A DNA stretch of 64,000 bases, taken from NCBI RefSeq assembly GCF_014905175.1, contig NC_057792.1:15010963-15074962 (forward strand), read 5' to 3'. The translations under genes and the position numbers were made by a program. Source of the stretch: Aphidius gifuensis (Eukaryota; Arthropoda; Insecta; Hymenoptera; Braconidae). Each line of letters begins with the position of its first letter. Position 1 is the first letter of the stretch. Shown piece after piece: positions 26,101 through 40,100 of the stretch. The notes under the pieces were generated by a model. That model searched no databases, was not told where the DNA came from, and saw nothing but the letters and a program-made list of their open reading frames with translations.

Positions 26101-28356
26101 AAAGTTGATCAAGAAATGTGTCAAGTTCAAAGATACAATAAATATCCACCTGAGACCCTAATTGTCGGGTAGATAAAACATTTATAATCTCAATAATAAA
26201 AAAATAATAATAGTAATTAATAAAACTAAATGAAAAATTAAATTATAATTTTTTTTTTAGATTATTTTTCATTGGAATGGTAATATTGACAATCATAGCT
26301 GGTATTTGTGATCACAATAATGCTAATATCAGTGAAATTTTACTAGCATTTTCGATCAAAAGAAATTTTAAAAAACTCGTATCAATGAAGAGAATTGATG
26401 GTGATATTCCAACACTTCATGGAGTCAGGGCAATAAATGCTTTTATGCTAATTATTGCACACAAAAGCATGGCATTATTTTTTAATCCCTATGTTAATAG
26501 AACGGGTATGAGTGAGGTAAATAATTATTAAATTTCTAAAACAATTATTACAGTACAATTTCGTTAAACAAGTCTTTTTTTTTTCTTGTCTTTAAATGAC
26601 TAATATTATGATTCCCCCATTAATTTTCCATCCAATTTTATTAATTTATGTTTAAAAAAATTATACTGTAAATTTTAATGATAATTATTTATAAAAATAA
26701 AAATAGTACTTGGGACAATCTTGGACAGTTATTGGGAGAGCTGCAAGTCTCTATACTGATCCCTTCATCATGCTTTCTGGACTTTTAACATCATATTCAT
26801 TTGTTGGTAGTCTTAAAAAAAATAATTCTATTAATATAAAAAAAGAATATTTATCACGTTTATTCAGGTAAAATTAATTTATTAATTTATTTGTAATATT
26901 ATTTAAAATTATTAAATTATTTTAATTTAAAAAAAATTTTATTTCATAGACTTTTGCCAACTCTAGCTGGTCTCATATTATTTTGTACATTTATTATGCC
27001 AAATGTTGGCTCAGGTCCACAATGGAATCTTGTTGTAACTCATCATGCTGATATTTGTAAAAAAACATGGTGGAGAAGTTTTTTATTTATTCATAATTAT
27101 TATGGTTTCGAAAATATGGTAATTGAATTTTATTTAAATTTATTGTTTTTGTTTGAAGAAATATCAAGTTTTGCCAGACAAAATTTAGATAAATATTATT
27201 ATCATAAACATTTTTTTTATCTTGTTAATATTTTTTATTTATTTCAAGTGTTTGACACATACTCATCATCTTGGTATTGACACACAATTATTTGCTTTCT
27301 CACCATTGATGGTTATTGCACTTTACAACTGGCCCAAACTTGGCACTTTTGTTCTCATCATAATTGCTATATTTTCAACAGCATTGAGATATTTTATCAC
27401 GTACTACAAACATCTCAACAATTACGTCTACTTTGGAACATCGTAAGAGATTTTTTTTCAATAATTTTTCATTAAATTATCTCCAGATTTTTCCATAACT
27501 AATTATTTTTATTTTTTCAGGATCAGACAGTTATTTGATACTGCAAATCTTTCGTATATCCTGCCTTCGCACAGATTGACTGTATACATTATTGGTATTT
27601 TTATTGGTTTTACTTTGAGAAAATTACCTATTGATTACAAAATAAATAAGGTAAATTAAAAATTTTATTTAAAAACAATTAAAGTATTATTGACAAAATT
27701 TCTAGATGACCAATTTTCAAGAGTTTATTTGTTTAATTTTTTATTTAGACAGTTGTCAAACTCGGCTGGATTTTAACAACCCTCATGACACTGACAGCAT
27801 TCGTGGCACCAGCTGGAATGGGATCAATAAATTATGTTTATGATCCAACTCATGCTGCAACTTATAACGCATTTGCTCCAATTGGTTGGTGTGCACTTTT
27901 TGCATGGGTTGTGTTTCTTTCACAAACTGGCAATACTCATGGTAAAAATATAGAAATTCCCCTCAAAATAAAACCCTTTTTTTTCTTAGCTAAATAAATT
28001 TTTTAAACAGGTTGGTTCAGTCGTTTTTTATCATGGAAAGGTTTTCTAATCAGCACTCGACTGAGTTATGCAATTTATTTAACTCAATTTCCAGTATTTT
28101 TTTATAATGTTGGAAAAACAAGATCTGCTGAATACTTTGATTTCTTCAAAATGATGGTAAACTAATTAACTAAATAATTAATCAATCAAAAAAGCTATTA
28201 AATCTAATTACTTGTTTTTTTTTTCTTCAGTTTGATTTCCATGAATTTTCATGGATCATTGGAACATCAGTTATTCTGACATTGCTCTTTGACACACCAT
28301 TCCAAAATATTAAAAATCATTTATTTAAAAAACGTGAAACAACAAAAATTGATTAA
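23192..28356 (+). CDS. Nose-resistant-to-fluoxetine (nrf-6) type membrane acyltransferase
   Basis: Twelve exons (23192-23453, 24832-24987, 25339-25562, 25960-26168, 26261-26516, 26707-26867, 26950-27118, 27249-27442, 27521-27650, 27749-27941, 28011-28156, 28231-28356) encode 741 residues in an unbroken frame. A signal peptide (about 1-20) is followed by the NRF domain (about 90-270) with family residues LKMFDATGKIPSGLL, GDFDECLGL, GKYCLA and a CVPSACT motif. Then come about ten membrane segments of the acyltransferase-3 family, with conserved H351 in the first (VRAINAFMLIIAHKS) and TWWRS after a lumenal loop. Worm nrf-6 proteins help move lipids and drugs across epithelia; insects have many paralogues of unknown substrate. 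Intron 1 (1.38 kb) holds an acceptor at about 24668 followed by 27 in-frame codons to a stop, a possible alternative last exon. Confidence 0.93.
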
Positions 28357-29210
28357 ATAAATAAATTTAATTAGTTGTATTGTGAAATAGAAATAATGTT
28401 TTGTTTACTGATTTCGATTAATATATTTAAAAATAATTAATAACATTATATGTACAAGCAAAATTATGAATATGTAATATTATCATAATTTAGTATTACA
28501 ATTTTTTTGTATGTTATAATAATATCTAAATAGTTTTACTATTTAAAATGCAAGATTAGAAAATATTGAGTAATACGTCTTAAAAAATAATAAGTAACAT
28601 TAAGGTGTTTTCAATAGAAATTATGTGAATCACAAAAAACAAATGGAAAAAAAAAATAAGTTTAATTAGAGTATAAACCGTGAGTTTGTGACATCGTGAT
28701 GTGTTTTAATAAAGTCCAAAAAATAATAATAATAATATTAATAACAACGAAATGCACGACGTCGTTCCGGTTACAAATAACAACCGAACTATCTATAGAA
28801 AATCAGGAAGCAAATTTCTTATCAGCTAAACAATTCACGAAAATTTGTTCATTTTTTTTTGTTTTTTTTTCTAGTAGAATGTTATAATTATAGACTTATA
28901 ATTAAAAAAAAGAAAAATTGCTCAAATTTTCTTTTACTAAGATACTTATTGTTAAGCTATATCTTTTTGTCTAGAGAAATTTTTACGAAGAAATTGATTT
29001 TTTTTTTTTTTGTTTACAGTGTTTATTTAATATTTAATTTTTTATTAAATGTTTTTGGGCTACTTGTATTTGTAAGCGAATTTATATTATTTTTTGTTGA
29101 GAAAAAGAAAAAAATAAAAATTATATAATTTTATTTAATGAATTTACTGCAAAAATTATCATGATAATTAATTCATGATACGCCTAGTTTGAAACACCTT
29201 AATAAAATGC
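28357..29210. other. Convergent intergenic region
   Basis: Lies between the 3' ends of the nrf-6-type gene and the serine incorporator gene. It holds AATAAA-like sites and T-rich sequence only; reading frames are phenylalanine- and leucine-rich artefacts of T runs. Confidence 0.5.
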
Positions 29211-31474
29211 TTACGAAAAGTCTCGGTCTGACAAAACAGCTGGTGCAATCAAGGACCAAGTATAGAGTCCAAGACAAAACCATGAAGATGCAATTTTAAC
29301 CCACATGGAAGCTGCTGATGAATGATGAGGCTCACTTTGTGGTCTATTGATGAAAAATAAATTAAATAAATAAATTAATATTTTAGCTTTTATTGTAGAT
29401 TATTATGATGTTTATAAATTGAGAAGCTGGTGATACTTACTCATACCAATTGGTGAGTGTCATCATGACATACAATGTTGCAAGTGCAAACATTACATGG
29501 AAGAAACTCCAATTATAAGCAACTTCATCCTCTTCATTGTCCCATACTTTGCCACCACCTTCTTCATCATCACCATTTCTTCCTTCTACTGAAACATAAT
29601 CTGTTAAAATTTTACGATCCACATAAAACAATCAAATTTTTAATAATTAAATTTGTTCAAGAAGGTTGTACAGTTAAAATTATATCGCAAATTGAGAATC
29701 ATACTGCATTAAAATGCCAAAACATTTGATAGAAAATCTATAGCGATTTATAATTTATTTACAACCTTCTTACTCTTCTAAAAGGCAGGCACAAATATCT
29801 ACTGCGTTTAGTAAAAAAATTTGAAAAAAATTGATAAATTCTACAAGAAGAAAAATTAATAATATTTTTATCTGTTTTTAAAATAAAAAATAAATGAAAA
29901 AAAAATCATCACAATAAACGAATGTGCGTACCTTCATTGTTGATGAGACACGGATCACCCGAGCGAACTGTATCAAATATTCATCAATCAGTTTCCAAAA
30001 AAGAAAAAAAAAAAAAGCAAAAACAGTAACATAAATTTATAAATACTTACTGGCACCATTGTCCTTGACTAGAACCTTTTCAGTTCCTGTTATTCTTGAT
30101 GAGTTTGAGGCAGTACGTAGTGAACTGTAAAGTACACAACCAATCCAAATTGCTAGACCAGTTATAGTCTCACCATCAAATTTAGCTTGGTTTGGATTAT
30201 TAACTGCTGATGATGTGTTGCAGTGTTTATCTAAAACCCAATAAGCAATTTTATCATCTAATTTTTCTTAACACAAACAAAAAAATAATATTGTTGATGT
30301 TGCTTTTATTACCTGGATTGTTTGAGATACCACTCCATGTCAAGTACATGACATACAATGATACAACAGAAGCTTGAAGAAGACCACTTCGTGGTTGAAC
30401 TTCTTGTACTTTTGGCAGTATTGATACAACACTTATGGCAATGCAAAGAATAACATTGAACCAAATGAGAAATTTATGAGTACCACAATCATTCTGTTAA
30501 AAAATAATACACAAAATTTAAACAAGTTTTACAATTTATAATTATTTCTATGATAATTATACTTACACGAGCATATTCAGTGTACATCAAAACAGCTCCA
30601 ACAATAGCCAATACATAATTGACCAATGTAGATCCAAGTAATGCACAATACCAAGCTCTTGATTCATTTTCTTCATAATGATCAACCCATGATTCAGCCC
30701 ATGAATGTGCAAAATCAACAATCAATATTAATTGAATAAAAATATAAAGCAATCCTCCAATCATTCCAAATCTCATCCAGACTGGTCCAAACCAATTAGC
30801 CTCTATGAAAAATGCTCCAATTGCAATTCCAATAACAAGCAAAAATTTAATTGCCCAAAAACTGTAATAATTATTTTGTTTAATTTAATTTTGTATTTTA
30901 ATTTTTGTTTTTGATAAAAATAAAAAATTACCCATTTTGTATTGGTGCACGATGATCCTTGGAGCTTTTGACATTGATCATGATCAATGACATCAAGACA
31001 AAGAACACAACCATTGCAAAACAAACACGATAAACAGCCATGTAACCAATTGCATCTTTACAATCAAATGTATAAGAAGGTATGAGACTTGAACTGTTTG
31101 CACAAAATGGTAGCTAAAAAATTAATAATAATAATTAGTTTATCAATTAAAAGTATATTATATTTTTTGATGATTACCTTGTGAAGTAGATTTTCAAGAC
31201 CAGATGAAAGGAAAATACATGATGCAATCATACCCAGCATCAATATAAGTGCATACATGATTCTTGCACTGGTGCTGTTGCGACATGATGGACATTGAGA
31301 ACAACATAAACTACACGCACTACTGCCACAAACGCAAGCAAGCTAAAATAAATAAATAATTATTAATTAATATCATGTTGTTGATAAATTATTATTTTAA
31401 ATTGTATTGATTAATTTTTTATAAATAATAAATCATTTTTTTTTTACCTGAGCTGCTGAACATGCAGCACCCAT
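29211..31474 (-). CDS. Serine incorporator (Serinc / TMS1 family)
   Basis: Nine exons (31448-31474, 31178-31342, 30932-31113, 30567-30861, 30313-30493, 30051-30230, 29932-29967, 29441-29588, 29211-29343) encode 448 residues, a normal Serinc length. The start MGAACSAAQLACVCGSSACSLCC is the family N-terminus, and about ten membrane helices follow. Family landmarks are KSSKDHRAPIQNGFWAIKF, ANWFGPVWMRFG, FAHSWAESWVDHYEE, YLTWSGISNNP and the last loop W-S-F-FHVMFALATLYVMMTLTNWY. Serincs sit in the plasma and endosomal membranes and have been linked to serine-lipid supply and lipid scrambling. The 36-base exon 7 sits in the acidic, likely cytosolic loop and may be alternatively used: it begins in phase 1 and is a multiple of three. 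The gene is divergent from KCTD9. Confidence 0.95.
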
Positions 31475-32164
31475 TGTTCTTGATTTATTTTTTTATAATA
31501 TTAATAATAATGATAGCCAAGAATTTGATGATGTAGAAAAAAATTTGACACGTTTACTTGGATTATTTTTTTGTTCAATTTATCAGTGTATGACTGTACG
31601 ATTTTAATGACTCAGATAGTTGGATGGAGACTTGTCAAGAGACAATTCACAATGGAGACATGGACTGCGCACTTGTAATTTTTTTTACATAAAAAAAAAA
31701 AATAAATATAAATATATGAGTCAACATCAGTCAACATCAGAGTTTCCACTGTAAACATGTAAATTTCCGGTTAATTATATTTTGACAGTTCTCACTGATA
31801 CTGACGGTTTATTTTCCAAAATAAAAAGTGAAAGTTATTTTACTTCAAGTGCATGCATAAATATATACAAAAAAAATTAGAAGAAATTTTCTAATAATTA
31901 GAATAGATAAATAAATATATTTGTGTTATTTTATAATTAAATTTTTAGTCATAATTTTATGATTAAAATGTGAATCTCATCGAGTTCACCGTGTAAACAA
32001 GGCTTGAATAATTTAAAATCAATATGGTGGGGATAAATAATAGACACAGCTGTCACAACACTGCTGTCACTGCATAACTATGATTTTATAATCAAACAAC
32101 TAATTTAAAAATTGATGAGAGATATTCCTTATTAGTAATTAAAAGCAGATATAATAAAATAGTA
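31475..32164. promoter_or_regulatory. Shared divergent promoter region, Serinc / KCTD9
   Basis: About 690 bases separate the start codons of two genes transcribed away from each other. A direct duplication (two GTCAACATCA units) lies at about 31720-31740. No TATA box placed for either start is convincing. Shared control is inference from the spacing. Confidence 0.4.
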
Positions 32165-33856
32165 ATGAAAAGAGTTATACTCTTTGAAAATGGCACTGAT
32201 GTCAATGGCAAGGTATGACATTTGTTATTATCTTTAACAAAAATTATTTTGATAATTAGTCTGCTTATATTTCTTGAAGAAATGTTATTTTTTTTTCTTT
32301 TTCTTTATATTTTTAAGGTCGTTATGGTGACACACTGTATCTCTGAACTTTTAGGAGCTGCTAGTAAAAAATTTGACTTTAAAGCCAAAAGAATATTTAC
32401 CCAACATGGAGGAGAAATTGATGATGTTAAACTCATAAGGTTAATAAAAAAATTACACTATGTATTATTAAATTTAATTATATATTTGTACATTTATAAT
32501 TATTTTTTTATTTAAAGAGATGATGACGTATTATATGTGACTGACGGCGAAAGTTTTTTATCAAAAGATAAAAAATTAAGTAGAACTAATGAATGGATTA
32601 CTCTCAATGTAGGTGGAAAATTATTTACAACAACAAAAACTACATTAACACAAAAAGATCCAATGAGTATGCTAGCTAGGTAAGTGGTGAACAGTTATTT
32701 TTAACAAGCAAACTTAAGAAAAAGCATAAAAGATTTATTATCCAGTTGATAATGTTGTCTTTAACATTAATTTTAGAATGTTTACTGAACGTTCACGTTC
32801 ACCCTCATTGTTGATCATGCCTGGAGAAGAGACAGAGTTTAGAATACCACCAAGTCAACAAGATAGCACAGGTGCTTTTTTGATTGACAGAAATCCTACG
32901 TACTTTGAGCCAATCTTGGATTATCTTCGTCATGGTGAATTAATTATGGATTCAAACATAAATCCTGCAGGTATATTAATTTTATATAGAAAAATAAAAA
33001 ACAACTTTTTATTGTTTAAGTTTTTATTTAATTGTAGGAGTTCTTGAGGAAGCAAGGTTCTATGGAATCGAAAGTATTGTTAGTATTCTTGAGGAGACAG
33101 TGTTGTCAGAGAGCAAGCAACAAAAAGAATCTGATGCTCTAACACGTCGTGATGTTTTGTCATCAATTATGTCAACACCAGTTACTTCAGAGCTTCGATT
33201 TCAAGGAGTTAATTTTGCTGGTGCTGATTTGTCTCGTCTTGATTTACGAAATATAAATTTTAAGGTAAAATAAATATGAAATTATAAATAGCTGATGTTG
33301 ATTTTAATGATGTCTTTAATTTTACAGTATGCAAATTTACGTGGATGTAATTTATCAGGTGCAAATTTATCACGCTGTTGTTTTGAACGTGCTGATCTGT
33401 CATTTGCCAATCTTGAAAATGCCCAATTAGTTAGTGTTAAAATGTCTTGTGCAAATCTTGAATCTGCAAATTTACATTCATGCAATTTTGAGGATCGTAG
33501 TGGACTGTCGGCCAACATGGAAAGTGTCAATTTAAAAGGTGCCAATCTCGAGGGAAGCAGTATGGCTGCAGTTAATCTACGTGTTGCAACTTTAAAAAAT
33601 GCAGTTCTTACAAATTGTGATTTAAGATCAGCTGATCTTGCTGGTGCAGATTTGGAAGTATGACACTGTCTATTATGCATATTCACAATGTCCAAAATAA
33701 CCTTCATTTCGAATAATAATTTTAATGTTTTTTTATTTTTAGTCTTGTGATTTATCAGGATCTGATTTACGTGATGCTAATTTGCGAGGAGCAAATTGGA
33801 AAAATGCAGCATTTGAACTTATGCTAACGCCACTTCATATGTCCCAGACAATTTAA
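32165..33856 (+). CDS. Kctd9: BTB/POZ pentapeptide-repeat protein KCTD9
   Basis: Seven exons (32165-32212, 32318-32439, 32518-32679, 32777-32970, 33038-33264, 33328-33657, 33743-33856) encode 398 residues, close to the 389 of human KCTD9. The order of parts is diagnostic: an N-terminal ubiquitin-like segment (about 1-75), a T1-type BTB domain starting at ITLNVGGKLFTT (84-95) and running to about 185, then pentapeptide repeats (about 228-385) with A-N/D-L-x-x units such as CNLSGANLSRC and CDLSGSDLRDANLRGANW. The BTB domain assembles oligomers and binds cullin 3, so the protein is taken to be a substrate adaptor of a CUL3 ubiquitin ligase. The repeat forms a right-handed quadrilateral beta-helix. 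The regular repeat also produces a long artefactual open frame on the opposite strand. Confidence 0.97.
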
Positions 33857-36800
33857 TAATGTGATATTTAATTGTGATAATAATCTCTACTCCACAATTG
33901 GGAAAATATATTTCCGCATTTTTTTCAAGTTATTTTGGAGAAGCTAATTTTCGAAAAAAAAAAAAAAAAAATGCAGAGAAAGTCAGATAAATATTTTCAC
34001 TAGGATCAGTGTGTAGAAGCATGTCCATCAAAGTCCTTTGCTACTAAGAAATAAATTGCTAGTAGATAAATTTTTGCTTTTCCGATCGATATATTGTATA
34101 TCGATTATTAAAATTATATACATTATGCATAGCAGTAGAAAAAAAGTTTAGTTGAGTTTACATATGAGTAATGTAACTCAAGAAATTGAAGCTTTCTATC
34201 GAAAATAATTACGATAGTCCCCTCTACTGTAACTTAGTGAGAGAGGGGCTGCGATAAAAGAGAAGAGTTGTGGGAGGTGATATATATATGCTTCCACGGG
34301 TTCTTACATCGTCCAATTCATTGACGATAATACTTGCCTATTTTTCGCCAGCGCTGTCTAATGCGACATAGACGAGAATATGCTAGTGTGCAAAACATTC
34401 TTGTTAATTTTATTTTGAAGACTTTTTCACACGATGTAATGGAGTACATAATATAGATGGACAGACTTAACGTTGCTGTAAAGTGGCAAGATGATATTTT
34501 TGTATTTTTTTTTATTAATATCATGCCGATGTATGCTCAAAATATATTTTAATCATTTTTTTTTTTTACTGAAACTACCCTACAATTAAACTACAATTGC
34601 ATAGTTTAAGCTGTGGAGAAATATAACTGCGCAGTAATCGTAATGCAAAGTGTTCGAAAATTTTAGAGACATGACTGAAAGCACTTTGCATTCAAGAATA
34701 AGAGTGCTACTGCTTTCCGCTAGTATTTTTATAATTTATTATTATTAATGAATAAATTTTAACACATTAAAATCTCTACTAGCCACTTTTTTATTTTTTC
34801 AATCAATGATCGTTGTCAGTTGAGGAGAAAAGTCGGAGAAAATTCGCCTTAAGGCGAAAAAAAAGAAAAAGAAAAATATTTCTATCAAGGACATCAGAGA
34901 TAATTACCTGACTCATTGTGGGAGGTAATTATTACCTGGTTAATATTTAAGTAAACAAAATGAATAAATAAATAAATCTTTTGTAATCAACTACTATACA
35001 TATATATTGTTTCAAACAATTAAAATACTAATAATATTTGTAATCGGAAGCAACTTTTATATTTGTTATTTATATTCAAAACAGTATATATTATGTTTAT
35101 CCTAATCTGGAAGCACCTCTTTATGTAAATTTTACGATAAAACATGGTAAATTTGACCAAGTTTTGTAAACGAAAATTTATCACGTTATTTAATTTTATT
35201 ATTCAAAAAACTTGATACATTTTATCATGTTTTTATTAAATATATATAAAGCAAATATAAATCTTTTTTTTTAAATTTGTGTATTTACTTATGCATGCAT
35301 AAATTTTGATAATTAAACAAGAATAATTTTGTTGATTTATTTATTATTATTAATCCAATATTCAGTTAACTTTATATTATACAGAATAAAAAAATTCCTA
35401 TAATTTTTATTAATATTGTTATTTAAAAAAAGCTAACATGAATTAGTCGCAGTAATTATTGAAAATTTTATGACATAACATCAAACGTTTGCCAAGCTAT
35501 TGACCGATAACTTTTAAGTCAGCTTTATCAACTTTCTTTATTTTTAATTTAATAATATTAGGATAACCAACTAAATATGTCTTCTAGATTCAAATTTTTA
35601 AATCATAATTATCATACGCTAATTAAAAAATTTGCACACAATAAATTAACGAATCACTTGTGTTGTTGAACATGTTCAAAGATAATTTTTTTTATAATGA
35701 AAATAACATTTTATCATATATAAAATTTGATATTGTTTAAACGACTGTAAAACATGGTAAAATTGATTAAATTGGTTTTCCTGTGTTAAAAGAAAATGAT
35801 GGGTTTTGTCATAGCCATTTTCACCAGGGTGAATTATGCATAGAAATTTTATTATCATGAATTTTCATTTTTCATATGGTCAAATATCGTCATAACTGAA
35901 TTATAATGATATCGCAAAAGATTAAGAAAGAGGGAGGTATTTTCAAATCAAAGAGACTGGGGGATTGCGGATTAGAAGGCGTTTTGATAAAGCTATCAAC
36001 ACTTTCTCCTACTATTTATAAGTTCATGTAAGACGTTGAATTGTTCAGTCATATATTGAACTATGACTGACTAACAAGTTTTAATATAAGATACACGTGA
36101 CTACTTAGAAGTACCAAAACAATATTAACAAAAACAAACTAAATTTTTCTAAACAAAATATAATAAAAAATTCATTTCACCCGTATTTTTTATTTTTTCT
36201 TTTGGTGCCTAGTTTTTAATTCATCAAAAAAATTTTTTAAAATTTTTTAAATAAACAAAAATTTATTTAATCCAATTGGTAAGTAAAAAATTCAAATATA
36301 TATTTACTATGTCTATAAAAAAAGTTTTACATTGAGTCTACATGTCGTAAATTGAAATAGAAATAAAAAAAAAAAAAATTCTAATGACTTATTTCCTTTT
36401 TTTTTTTTTCAATTTTTAACAATCTATTTTGAAAGTTCATTTCACACCTCACTTTAGTGTTGAAAAAACCATAAACAATTTTCCAGAAATGCTCAATTAA
36501 ATTTTAAATTTATTTTCCTTTTTGAATTTTTTTATTTAAAAAAAAAAAAAAAATAAGAAAAATCTACATGTCAATTATTTTTAGATACGAGAAAACTCCC
36601 TTTTAGTCGATGCCAAGTATATGATCTAAATTTGGTTTATGATTAAATGAATAATTTATGAGTAATCAATTCTATATACATAAATAAAATTACTAATCAT
36701 AGTAAGATTAGCTATTAATGACTCTAAAGCATGATTGCTTTTGGTACAAATTGAAGTATTTCCCTGTACAAGGATCTTAATTCATGCGAATGATTGTTTT

Positions 36801-37189
36801 TTCAATATAAACAAAAATAAAAAAAATATAATTGACCAGCCGTGCTCTACATTTCCTTTCACTTGAAAACATGTGATGTATTATAGTCAAGCCCAAGTGC
36901 AGTCATGTGATTTTATTCCTTACGCAGAAGAAAATGAATCATAATTGTTTTTTTTTTTTTTTTTCATTCATCTTAATAAATATAAAACTAATTTTACAAT
37001 TATTTTTTCATTCATTTACAGTAAAGATCGCATGTTTAACTGCCTCACAAGTATCGCAAAATTAAATGACAATTTTTTAAATTTAAACAAATTTATTAGT
37101 ATAATTTTAAGTGTAGATTTAAAGAAAGTAATATTTAAAAAATTGCATAGATGATTTCAGAATTGGAGAGATAAAAAATACAAGACAAG
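33857..37189. other. Long intergenic region between KCTD9 and the peroxidase gene
   Basis: About 3.3 kb without a recognisable exon. It contains a short GC-rich hairpin at 34212-34253, AT-rich sequence and a possible 5' UTR of the peroxidase just before 37190 (a spliced leader exon ending near 37021 is conceivable). Reading frames here have no family features. Confidence 0.5.
34212..34253. other. Short GC-rich hairpin
   Basis: CCCCTCT at 34219-34225 pairs with AGAGGGG at 34242-34248; the stem continues outward as AG/CT with one bulged T and then CG/CG. The loop is 16 bases, partly able to pair (CT with AG). It stands out from the AT-rich surroundings but is too short to be a typical miRNA precursor. 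Confidence 0.4.
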
Positions 37190-40100
37190 ATGGATTTAAA
37201 AAAATTGTATATTATTGGATTGATATTGATTTTTCAACTGGTGGATGTGTCAATTGCAGCTACACCTGAAAATTCAGGTAATATTTTATTATTTTTACCT
37301 CCAGAAATATCACGTTCATATTATTTTAGTGAAAGTTTTCTATATATATGAATAATATTCAATATTAATCACACTTTAGTCTAGATTTTGCAAACATTAA
37401 AAAAATATATTTAACTTGTTATTTCATTATTCATTAATTTTCTTAGAGTATTTTTAAAATTTTATTTCAAGTGAGTTGTGTAAATAATGGAGAACCAAAT
37501 TATTTCATTTCGTAATTATCATACTGCAATTAAGTTTGATTAATAAATAAAAAATAGGTGTGTTTTCATTTGTTTATTGTAATTATCATCTTAATTTTGT
37601 TGATAAATTTTTTAGAATTTTAATTTTATTTTTAAATTCAATTTGAATTTTTTATTATTAGTTTAATTTTTTTTTCTATTAGACATTGTGAATAGATAAA
37701 AAGAAAAATAATTGATAGTATATTAAACTTCACACAATTTTTATACTGTTTTATTTTTTTATAATTTTAAATTTATAAATTTCACAAGTGAGTTTAAAAA
37801 ATTCACAAGTTAATTATTTAATAGCAGCGTTAAAAATTAATATGTATTTTTGTTAACTCAATTATGTGACCCATGAAAAATTAAATAAATAAAATTTCAC
37901 AAAATTATATAACGCAGGTGATAAATATAAAAAATAATATATACAATTAAAAATAGTTATGATCTATAAAATAATAGAAAATATTTTTATAATTTAAATT
38001 TTATACAATTATATTTTCATGTGATAACAGAATTTCATATACAAGCATATATTTGAATTTTAAATTGTAATGTTGCAATAGTAAGTAAAGAGGCAAGTAT
38101 TTTGAGACAATATATTTTATATTTTTATTATAGCAACTAGCAAGGTCTGTAAATGTAAACAAGAGCTAGGATAAGGTCAACGTGAGCAACTGCTTGTGAA
38201 TATTTTTTAATTTACTCGGATGTTTCACCATAGCATTTAACTCAAAAAGAAAACCCAGATAAATATTTTCATGACTATATTCAATTAAAAAAATTATTCA
38301 ACATTTAAGCCTTTTTTTTTTCTTAAATAATTTGAAATATTTCGAAATTTTTAACGGGTCGATTTCGGAGATACACCCGCGAAAAAAAAATACAAAAAAA
38401 ATCTAGAGAAATAAATTTACGAAGGCTTGACGAAATTTAGTATTCTCTTTTTTGTTTTTACGTATTAATTTGTCAACATTTCATTGTGGTATAGCTTAAT
38501 TTAATTTATGTTTTAATTAATTTCCTTTAACATTACAAATACTTAAATATTGTTTATTTCGATCTTTAAATTCAAATTTATTAATTAATTTTGTCTTAAC
38601 ATTAAATATAAATAATAAACATAGAAAAAGTACTTGTAAAGAAAATGTGAAACTCTCATTTAACTTCTAATTTATACACATTTAAATGATATAGTAAAAA
38701 GACATAATTTTTTTCACAATTAAATTATTTCTATGTTGATATATATTTTTAATTTGCATCTGATAGTACTGAGCTTTAAATTTCCCACAATTTAACATTT
38801 TAATTCGACCTTACAATTATTGTTACAATATTTTACTTTCACTGTCGCAATCGATCTTGGCCTCTCGTACTATATCTATCGTCCCTCAGGCTTTGTTAAA
38901 ATAAAACAATTATTTTTTTTTTTTTTGCGCTCACAAAATCCCGTCCCTTTTCATGAGTAATATTTCTTTTTAAATAATATATTATATTTAATTATTTTTA
39001 TGTATTTTAGACATGAAATATTTTATTGTTTTTTTTTTTTTTGCTCAGCTTCTGTAAGAAAATCAAGAGCCTTGAGAGTCGGTGACAGTTGGAGCTACAG
39101 TTCATTTTATCAAACACTTAGAAATTATTTTGGATATGAAGCTGAGCCAGAAAATCAATTTTCAAAAATTGCACCAACTCATGGAAGCTATGGATTTCCG
39201 GTTCCCAACAGTATACATTTAAATCCTGTGCCTCCAGTTCACGTTATGGGGTAAGAGTAACTGAAAACATAAATACTTTTTACATAAGTATTTTTAAAAA
39301 GTAAATGACTATTTATCATTCTATTTAATGCTCTAATATAAAGACAATTTTAATGAATCTTAAATTAAATATATTGTATTTATTTTCCATGTATAACACT
39401 TTATTTAAATTGGAAAAAATAAAAAAAATTCTACTTGAATTTCGATGTCAACTGAGTAATTAAAAATAAAAAAATAAATCATAATTGGCAATTGACAATG
39501 TCAATTAAAATTGAAGGAAAAAAACTTAAAGATTTAATGATAAAAAAAAAAAATTATAATGATTAAAAAAAAAGGAGTGATCTTGAGTAGAGATCAATCG
39601 TTAAAGTGGATTAATCACTTCAGAGTCACGACCCTGGCTGGATTGTTTTAGCATGCATACACAAACGACACGAACGCAACATAAAAACCATTAATTGTAC
39701 ATTAATTAATTAGCCTTTTAATTAATTACCATTCATAAATTATTTTTATTTAACAGTAATATGATGCATATTTTTTTATTGCTTTAAAAATCATCAATGC
39801 ATTCATCCCTTCTATTTGTTCATTGTACATTCCCATTTGTTCGACAATCACTTGGCTCCTTTCAATCACGAATAATATTTTTATTTACCTATAGATCACG
39901 TTTAAACAAAAAAAAATATATTTATCATAAAATAAATAATACGAAACCTTTCTACCATTTTTTCATATTTCATAAAAAAGTGAAAATAAAATTTGTAATG
40001 TTTTTTAGTTTAAAAAAAAAAAATTAAAATTTATAATTGAAATTTTCATTTCTTGGTAAATATCTGATAATTTAATTGAGTTATTTTTTTAAAATGAATT

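Noticed and set aside
33282..33707. 141-codon frame opposite to KCTD9
   Set aside because: The pentapeptide repeat gives periodic codons that remain open on the other strand; sense frame and splice sites define KCTD9.
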